NCBI GenBank assembly: GCA_015956445.1
Contig: WIUZ02000017.1
Span: forward strand, 372,001-436,000
Length of the DNA stretch: 64,000 nt
Direction: 5' to 3'
Source: Thelephora terrestris
Lineage: Eukaryota > Basidiomycota > Agaricomycetes > Thelephorales > Thelephoraceae
The notes under the pieces were generated by a model, which made no database searches, was not told the origin of the DNA, and saw nothing but the letters and a program-made list of their open reading frames with translations. Shown here piece by piece: positions 56,913 through 64,000 of this stretch (positions are counted from its first letter, which is position 1; the number at the start of each line of letters is the position of its first letter). The translations under genes and the position numbers were made by a program.

Positions 56913-59901
56913 ACTGACACTGGACCGTTTCACTTCACGGTATACCCCCATGCGGTATAGCACATCCATCGTCTGGCCGTCTCTCTTCCCTCGCTTTTAT
57001 CTTCGTTATCCCTCGCTCGTCGTTGCTTCACCAATGCCCCCCTCGCATCATTTTCGAACATAATGGACCTGGACCGCTAATCGTTTCCGAGGGGCTGCTA
57101 TGCATCTAATTCCCCGTCTCACCTGCTGCCTCGTTCCTTGTGTTGACTCATCGCAGATCGTGCACTCTTAAGTATTTGCATACATTTTCGTAGGTCACCC
57201 GGTTATCCTTTGTCCGGTATTTTCCAAGAGTACAGTACTCTTTGTTGATATGCCCTCCCCTGCTGCTTTGTTTGTGCGACATTGGTGTTTAGTTCATCTC
57301 TGCCTTGTTTCAAGCTTTCCCTGTATTATTTCACGCCCTTTCTTGCGTCTCTCCTCTCAATTCCTACTCTATCCTCTTGTGCCGTATTCTGTGTTCTCTC
57401 TCCTTCAATTTGTCCCCATTTCACGACATTTTCTTATTCTTCCTCTCACCTCTCGAATGCCCAAAGAGCTCGTATTGTTTCCATTATGTATTGTACACAA
57501 CCTAGAAAACACATGATGAATTCAAGGCAAAGCTGGGCGGTATTCACTTCTGAACAAATCTTGTGGAAACGTGAAGTGCGACGAGCTCATCGATGATATA
57601 GCTGGTTTGGGAATAGGGTTGTACGTCCTCACCTTTTGTCACGATGAACTATACCAGACAGCCAAGCTCCTTTGGTGAAGGCCTCCTCCTTACGTGTAAG
57701 TACCCGGAGAGAAGTCCTGGCCGGCATATGTAAGGCCAGGACCCTGAACACGGTCTGGTCAATTGCGCGTTGTGACTCAGCCAAGAGATGGCCGCGGGTG
57801 CTGTCCCTGGATACCCATGCTGGTTGAGTCCCTTTGACCCTGGGCATGATCCTAACTCGGGAGATCGAATTTCCAGAAGAGAAAGAAAACAGCAGACCGG
57901 AAAGAATAGGTCGGTGGTGGGGTAATAGTTGGCAGAGTCAGAGGGCCTGATGTAATTCGCATACGGAACACCTCAGTGCATTCAGTAATGGCGAAGGATG
58001 TCCCACCGCCCTAGCGAAAGATGGAACAGATTTTTTTTGCAAAAAAAGCAGTCCGCTCAGCATTAGTCCCGAGTTACGTCCGTGTATATCCTTTCATTCC
58101 TGGGGATAACGAGAACCCCGCATTGACATTGAACCCCTCTCGCATCTCACATTCACGCACGTGTCGTCTCCACCTATCCAAGAAGTCACCGCCTGCTGAC
58201 GAGAATCACGGAGAGGACGTCACGAGCACGTTTGTAGTGTGTAAAGCGACCTCCCCACTGACGACCCGAGCTGAACCTCGTGCGAGGGGTCTGAGGTCCG
58301 CATCCAAACTAGTTCCTTCAAGTCCCGAACGACGAAAATGGGATGACGGGGCCGAGCCAGAGTCCACAGGCCTTGAGGTTCGGACGGCTGCGCGATGAAT
58401 GGCTCCACCCCGATTGCGTTATTAGCCACACCGGACGTCCGCCATTGACTCCTCGGGGCCCGAAAAACTTGGATTTTTCAGGGGGTGGCGAATCCGTAAA
58501 GGCGAGATGTCACGCCTGCAACAATCGTCGGCATACCCCAAGCGGGATAGGAATTCCGGGGAAAAGCAGCAGTAGAACACCCAAAGTGTTTTAGTGGCCC
58601 TCAGGCCAGCCACTCTCCGAGAGCGGACGTCTCTAACCCCAGGACGGCACAAGAGGTAAGTCACTCTACACACAGGGGGTCCAGTCAAGTTCGCGGGGTA
58701 ACCGGGTCTCGATTCCGCACCCCGCGAGCGGGAAGCAACACGCGCTGTCCCTACTGTTAGGAGAAACAACAGGCCCTATGCGCGTCAATGAACGCCCTCG
58801 GAGGGGGTAATGGATCCAGGGATGTCGGTTCCTATCGGGGATGCCTGCGGAATAGGCCCGCAGTTGCCCGATGGCGAAAGAGCAGCGTCGTTACCCGGAA
58901 GCGCTGAACCACGGGCGCTTGAGCCCCCATGCCAGGCTCGGGAACGGAATAATCGCCAGTCGTGGAAGTTCTACAAGACGGGACAGATCGGACTGGTCAA
59001 ACACCCAACCCACCCAAGTCTCGTCGAGAGAGCCCATGCGGGACGGCTCCGCAAAACACGCCGGAAAAGAGTCGCCAACTCGAGCGCATTCGCCACAGGT
59101 TGACGGGCCTGACTCAGTCCAAGAAAAGCAAGTGGGTTGCAGGGCTCGCGGGCATATGGATGTGGGACCGATTCCGACCGCAAAGAATTTGAATTGAAGT
59201 CGAAACTTGCTAATCTGCCAGCACCGAGGCCCACGCAAATCGCACGAAAGAGTTGAAGTCGGAAACCCGTAGTATGCGACTGCGTTATGTTGGGGGTACA
59301 AGAAAGAGTTGAGGTCCCTGGCGCCAAAAGTCGTCCCGCGAAGTCCCGGAAACACCCACAAGTTGAACCTCACAGGCTCGCGCTGATGCCTACTAGAAAG
59401 GTCTTAAGATCTTAAGTCGTGGTTTGTTTTTCGGGGGACTTTGAAAGCTCCAGGCAACCGACCGTGAGCCAAATCCACCCTCAAATTCAAAGCGGGGGAT
59501 GGTTCGAGCGGACACTGAACCTCGCTGAATGCTCACTGGAACGATCCGGGTGCCACCCTGGATGAGTACTAGGGACAGGGTAGTTCCTTGTCGAGCGCCC
59601 GCCTCGCCTCGCTCATGTCAAACGAATGAGGCGTGTGGGGCACTGGGATTATACTTGAGCAGGACGGCTGGTAAGAATTCAACGCTTCAAAGGGTAAAGT
59701 TTAGGGACCGGATCCCGAGATGTCAAAGGATCCCTGGTCGAACTTGCTCCAGGTACCCATATAAGTGTGTACACCAGAACCCGTCAACACCCCTCAGTGC
59801 GAATTATCATCCAGTAGCTCCAAGAGGTCTTACACGCGGGTTTCGTGAATTGCACAGGTCGCTCGCCCAGAACTAACATACAGCTGCACAAACACATACA
59901 A
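56913..59901. other. 3-kb stretch without recognised genes
   Basis: The first 700 bases are C/T-rich and look like a long 3' untranslated region of the cyclin. The rest, about 57,600-59,880, is GC-rich. It has overlapping open frames on both strands, none with family motifs. A 9-bp perfect stem with an 11-base loop stands at 57,714-57,742. A second short stem (GAGCC/GGCTC) lies near 58,920-58,942. I found no rRNA or tRNA signature. It could hold a non-coding RNA or a decayed element, but I cannot show either. Confidence 0.45.
57714..57742. repeat. Perfect 9-bp inverted repeat (hairpin)
   Basis: GTCCTGGCC at 57,714-57,722 pairs exactly with GGCCAGGAC at 57,734-57,742 across an 11-base loop. 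No T-run follows directly, so a terminator is not implied. Confidence 0.7.
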
Positions 59902-61670
59902 TCAAATATCGACCACGGGTTCCTCTTCTCCCACTACGAGCCCTCCCGGGAGAAAATGCACGGCACCAACCCATGGCTGTAGCCTCTCCGCCATATCAAT
60001 AGGAGGATCTTTTAGGCAGAACGCGACCCATTCAAAGGGTACACCCAACGCATGTTGCGACATCGCGAACTCCACGATGGCGTCCTGGGGGATCGTCGCA
60101 AGGGATTGCCGCCGGTCGGCGATTGAAAGGCCCTTGATTTGCGGGTACGCAAACCACTGCCTCAGGTCATGAAAGTTGGGAAGATCGATGAAGGGAGCGA
60201 GGAAAGGTTGAAGATCAGAAGTGCCGAGAGCCAACTCCTCCAACGGACCCATGGCCTTGAACAACTGCCCGATCTCGTGTGCGACGAGGGTGAGCTGTTC
60301 TAAGCTGAGGTGAGTACGCCAATCTCGGATACGCAGGCGCTTGACATTCGCCAGTAGAGGATGATTCTGGATGGTCCTGGAAGCCTGGTAAAGGACTTGG
60401 ACGTACTCTGCCCCTAGAAGGCGTCTGATAACCCCATCGTCGTCATCTGGTTCAACTATCCTGTAACCCAGTTCGAGGGTGGTTGAATCAGGATCAGGGG
60501 ATAGGAAGGAGATGGAACACGACAGGTTCTGGGCAGCTATTGACTCTAGCTGGATCTCGTCGATCTGATTCGCCATGTATCGAGGTGGAATTATGTTCCA
60601 TGTGGCTGATGTCGGGAACGCCTCTTGTGGTTCGGCGAAGGCGGGATCTTGCTCCTGTACGAGTGACACTGCCTTCACAGCGGGACATGATATATGAGCC
60701 GCGATCACATAACTGGGGTCAGCTTGTGACACGTAGAGTGTCTCTGCCGCGGGTAGGACAACGATTCTTCCCTGTGGGACACCCGCTAATGATATTTCTT
60801 CATGGATTGCTATGCGGACATCCCGTAGCGTGGGCGTGGCCTCGAGGAAGTCGAGCAGCTGTGCGGTGGGGAATACCTGATCTTCGGAGATTGCTGATAA
60901 TTCGAAGGTTGTGAGGCTCGGAAAATTAAAGTGATCCAAGAACGGCAGGACTTCTGTATGTAGTGCGAAATTCTTCAAATTTATAGCGCCTCCGAAGAGG
61001 GGTAACGAGGGATTAATCATTGGTTGTGGGTGTAGAATGTCATCATCTTCCGCGACATGGATTTTAAGGGTGTGGAGGAGCGGGAGAGGTCCAGAAGTGA
61101 ACTCAGAAAACCCTCGAACGTAAGACCAACAGTCGAAAATGAAGTGGAGACACCCGAGTTGCTGAACGTGAGGGGAAAGGAGTGCCAGGATGTGGTCACG
61201 GCCCAAGTGAGTGAGAGTGATATTCAGTGCGGAGCCTTTCGCACGTTCGAGACGGGTTTTTATATAAAGATTGGTCCTCACGAGCGTCAGGTTTAAGTTG
61301 GTCCAGAGGATGGCGTGTTGAACGAAAGTTCTGCGCCAATGACGACACACGGAACTGACGTTGACCAGGTTGTCCTCGCCGGAAAGGTGGGTAGGAATGA
61401 TGGAGAGGACCTCCAACGGGAAGCGATTTATGGGTACCAACGTGTTCCTCCATTCGCGGATATCCGCCAATGCGGTGGAAGTATCCCGGTCGAGCTGAGA
61501 AAGCATATCGAAGGAGAACCTTTGCCAAAGAGGCGATTATTACATGGTCGCACCACAGTGACTATAAAGGCTCACGAAGAGCGATACGCCACGCGCTTCA
61601 GCTCCTCGTTTAATGCGAAGACGAGTTGCGAAAGCGAGAGACCTTGCCCGGGGTAGGCATGTGTATCCAT
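59902..61670 (-). CDS. F-box protein (intact member of a local cluster)
   Basis: Putative substrate receptor of an SCF ubiquitin ligase, about 570 residues. Exon 1 (61,670 to about 61,565) reads MDTHAYPGQGLSLSQLVFAL with NEELKRVAYRS. A 56-base intron, GTGAGC to GCAAAG, joins it to SFSFDMLSQLDRDTSTALAD. The F-box follows: INRFPLEVLSIIPTHLSGED, NLVNVSSVCRHWRRTFVQHA and ILWTNLNL. The remaining 450 residues show irregular leucine-rich segments (for example LPFLDHFNFPSLTTFELSAI), as in the many agaricomycete F-box proteins. The C-terminus ends FLPGGLVVGEEEPVVDI. The upstream exon was found because broken copies at 62,290-62,530 repeat it. The target is unknown. Confidence 0.85.
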
Positions 61671-62283
61671 GAGCTACGATGGAAGTTGACAAGGAAGAGC
61701 AGCTTTGGGTCGATCACCCACTCTTGGCAATTGCCGATCCTAGATTTAACGTGTAACCTCATAAAGTTTGCCAGGATCTCCCTAGGCCCTCCTTGACAAC
61801 GTTGTACTTACCTCCCTTCCAGGCCCCTGAGTACGAGAGGTGAGCCAACACCGGTAAACGGCCATCCGCTCCAAGGAACTTCTCCAAGTCAGCGGCACCA
61901 AAGATTCCAATTAGAATAATGTGCTAAGCCGCACATACCCCTATGGTGCTAGGTTCGCCAACGCCTCCACCAACAAGTAGCGTACGTCGAAAAGCTCTCG
62001 TCACGATCACACCCCCATCGCCGAGGGAATTAGGTTGAAGGCCCAGCATGAATGTCGGTTCTTTCCCTTTCACCGCCTGTCGCGCCGGCGATCGTGCCGA
62101 TTGGTTTTACAGACAATGGACGAGCACCGTCCAGCGGGGGTCAGTCCGATTCAGTGTACGGTAGGTGAATCCCGGAAACTCACAACTCGAAGCGGAAGAA
62201 AACAAATTGTGATAGAATACCCAATCCCATTGCTGGACCTTTCCCGACCAAGGCCTAAACTCGCAATTTCTACACGTCCAAAG
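61671..62283. other. Spacer inside the F-box cluster
   Basis: Promoter side of the intact F-box gene. No further complete gene is visible; short frames here lack motifs. Confidence 0.4.
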
Positions 62284-62400
62284 TTATCGTGCAACAAACG
62301 ATACACTAGCCCCTCGTGTAGGGCGAAGACGAACTGCGAAGGCTTTGAGAGCGTTCGAAGGAACTCTCGATCGGTGATTGCGTGCAAGATTTGTGATTGA
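62284..62400 (-). pseudogene. Orphan first-exon-like fragment of an F-box gene
   Basis: The minus-strand reading LSKPSQFVFALHEGLVYRLL corresponds to LSLSQLVFALNEELKRVAYR of the intact F-box gene, with similar DNA (GTTCGTCTTCGC...). No F-box body follows on this strand. It looks like a remnant of a duplicated 5' end, lying head to head with the broken copy that starts at 62,438. Confidence 0.5.
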
Positions 62401-62437
62401 CCCAGACAGGCTCTGTCTTGCTTTCACCATCTCCTCA

Positions 62438-63050
62438 TGGACACGCCTGTTTTCCCTGCTGAAGGCCTCTCGCTTTCGGAACTCGTCTTCGCTTCGAACG
62501 AAGAGTTGAAGCGCGTGGCATATCATCTTTCGTAAGTCGTGCGATCATTATGCCTCAATAGCGATCATCCCTTCGACACAGATTCACCCTCGATACGGTC
62601 TTTCAACTTGACCGGGTCGCAGGAGTCCTCTCCCTTATCCATATCCACTTCCCCCGCGAGTTGGACCTCTATCACGCAAGTTCAGTGTGTCGTCGTTGGC
62701 GTGCAATTTTATGCCAACATGCCGTGTTGTGGTCTCATTTGAACATGGGTGTCAAACATCCAGTCTCCTCGTGAAAACCCAGCTCGAGGGCGCACAAGGC
62801 TTAGGTCCACTGGATACCACCTCTGCTCGCTTGAACAGTCCAGACATCCAGACATTAATTAGCTCTCGCGCTCAGCAGTTCAGTGGATTCCATTCCTACG
62901 ATGACTATTAGTCGCACATCCAAAAGTTTCCGAAACCGCTAACGGTATCTTCCCGCTCTTCCACAAACTCCGAATCCACGTCGTTGACCACGTACCGCGA
63001 GACCCGCACTCAGCACTCCGCCCCTCGCTACCAGGAGATGATTGTGACAA
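62438..63050 (+). pseudogene. Broken F-box gene copy, opposite strand
   Basis: ATG at 62,438 opens MDTPVFPAEGLSLSELVFAS and NEELKRVAYHLS, matching exon 1 of the intact F-box gene. The F-box part then reads FQLDRVAGVLSLIHIHFPRE, LDLYHASSVCRRWRAILCQH and AVLWSHLNMGVKHPVSS, ending in a stop near 62,774. Beyond the stop, in another frame, LVKTQLEGAQG matches YIKTRLERAKG, and LISSRAQQFSGFHSYDD matches LLSPHVQQLGCLHFIFD. Further on, IFPLFHKLRIHVVDHVPRDP matches LPLLHTLKIHVAEDDDILHP. Order and spacing follow the parent gene, but the frame changes at least twice and the 3' two thirds are missing. It lies in inverted orientation to the intact copy. Confidence 0.72.
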
Positions 63051-63805
63051 ATGGTCAGGATTCCATGTAATCGTAACAAGATACATGCCACGGTTAGGGG
63101 TGAGGTGGAGAGGACCGCATGAAGATGTCGTTGGGTGATACTATTTTCTGCTTAAATGTCCGGGGGTGTTCAGGGATCGGACTTCCATGGGCGTGAAGCT
63201 TACTATGAGGCAGCTTCGAACCTGTGATTACGTCACGCGTGCATGGTGCGTTCAATCCCGGTTGGTGAATGGTGAGAGGCAATTCTGGAGGAGGTGCTAT
63301 AGTTGATGAAGCTGTATATAAAAAATCTCAGATACATTGCGCTGATTGGAAGCGTGTTGGATACGACCGAGTGGTAGTGTCGTACGTCGCTCGCGGCCAT
63401 AAAATTTCTAAGCTCTACTATGAAATCACCCTCGAGAAGAAAGGGTCTAGTTGGATGGCCCTCTCCGGAGAGGAGCGCTGCACATGCAGACAGGGTCATT
63501 TGGCACTACATTAAGCTTGTCGTTGAGCCAGACTGAAAACCCAACGCCGTCACGAAACCGTCGACGCAAAGTGGGGCCGAACAATGCAGGGACTTTTTAC
63601 AATCTCCACCGCCCAGCCCAAACAGTTGGTTGTCAAATTTCATCCGTGAGACGACCCTAAATACTCAGGAGTCTTAGCCAGCCACCATGCACCATCCTTG
63701 ACGTGAGTGGTCATTAAACAAGGCCAAGAAATCTATCTTGCCGATTTAACGTGCTCTTGCGTCTCTCCGACAGCAACTCGATATGTAGAACACCAGGACG
63801 TACGA
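63051..63805. other. Spacer, no gene seen
   Basis: Frames of 60-90 codons exist on both strands, without motifs. TGTATATAAAAAATC at 63,314-63,328 is TATA-like, but no gene clearly follows it. Confidence 0.4.
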
Positions 63806-64000
63806 TTACCATTGCATGGAATTCCGACCATCTGCTTCGTTCATCTTCTGGTGAAAGTGCACGCCACAAACCCATAGCTGTAGCCTCTCTGCTATATCCG
63901 TCGCAATTTCCTCCGACGGGAATACTACGCTTCTGAAGGGTACGCCCTTCGCATATTGTGCCTTTGCAAACTCCACAATGGCGTCCTCAGAACCCTTGTC
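63806..64000 (-). CDS. C-terminal end of another F-box paralogue (cut by the window edge)
   Basis: The minus-strand reading GSEDAIVEFAKAQYAKGVPF, with IATDIAERLQLWVCGVHF, aligns with QDAIVEFAMSQHALGVPFEW and IDMAERLQPWVGAVHFLPGG at the C-terminus of the intact F-box gene at 59,902. The frame is open from the edge to a TAA at 63,806-63,808, where the tail differs (HQKMNEADGRNSMQW). Whether the rest of this copy is intact lies outside the window. Confidence 0.7.
   Translation of the reverse strand, partial: DKGSEDAIVEFAKAQYAKGVPFRSVVFPSEEIATDIAERLQLWVCGVHFHQKMNEADGRNSMQW

Noticed and set aside
57250-57596. Hydrophobic 88- and 104-codon frames after the cyclin
   Set aside because: The hydrophobicity reflects the C/T-rich 3' flank; three overlapping frames look the same.
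58660-58730. Possible tRNA T-arm (GTCTCGATTCC) in the GC-rich block
   Set aside because: The loop differs from consensus and no other arms could be drawn.
58810-59373. Open frames of 98-160 codons on both strands in the GC-rich block
   Set aside because: They overlap each other and lack domains; they are typical chance frames in GC-rich DNA.

Overview
The window is nuclear DNA of a filamentous basidiomycete, most likely a mushroom-forming Agaricomycete. Coding regions are split by many short introns of about 47 to 65 nt, almost all GT-AG. Genes lie close together on both strands. The proteins match basidiomycete forms, including a protease-like family that I know mainly from Agaricomycetes. 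There are no operons, no bacterial features, and no tRNA or CRISPR array that I could find.

Layout. 1-7,150: the 5' end of mitochondrial IDH1 (minus), a membrane-anchored alpha/beta hydrolase (plus), an amidohydrolase_2 enzyme and a short-chain dehydrogenase side by side (minus), then PDB1 (plus). 7,148-13,904: HIS4 (minus) and an Argonaute (plus) diverge from a shared promoter; HIS4 carries an apparent one-base frameshift. 14,571-20,139: a large coiled-coil protein, a TspO-type membrane protein and a small coiled-coil protein. 20,406-24,618: a SAL1-type calcium-regulated mitochondrial carrier and a low-complexity protein. 24,619-29,423: gene-poor, with a heavily decayed protease-like gene. 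29,424-38,284: a VTT/TVP38 membrane protein, DPB2 (DNA polymerase epsilon subunit B), a PHAF1 homologue, an SDT1/PHM8-type HAD phosphatase, ribosomal eL6 and a COX18/OXA1 insertase. 38,577-45,000: a tandem pair of DUF7704 membrane proteins, the fluoride exporter FEX, casein kinase II beta and ribosomal eL36. 45,054-54,435: one giant gene, FMP27/Hobbit (a bridge-like lipid transfer protein). 55,468-56,912: a Pho80-type cyclin. 56,913-64,000: a region without recognisable genes, then an F-box cluster with one intact gene, two broken copies and one copy cut by the window edge.

Most genes are housekeeping: mitochondrial metabolism and import (IDH1, PDB1, SAL1, COX18), histidine synthesis, ribosome, replication, lipid transport, phosphate signalling and ion defence. 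The accessory part consists of the decayed protease-like gene, the DUF7704 pair and the F-box array, all signs of lineage-specific duplication and loss. I saw no clear new multi-gene system. The best leads are the HIS4 frameshift, the F-box duplication cluster, the palindromic CACGTG element in front of the Pho80-type cyclin, and the uncharacterised coiled-coil gene whose first intron directly follows its start codon.

CDS coordinates run from the start codon to the stop codon and include introns. Splice sites were assigned by eye from reading frames and GT/AG signals.
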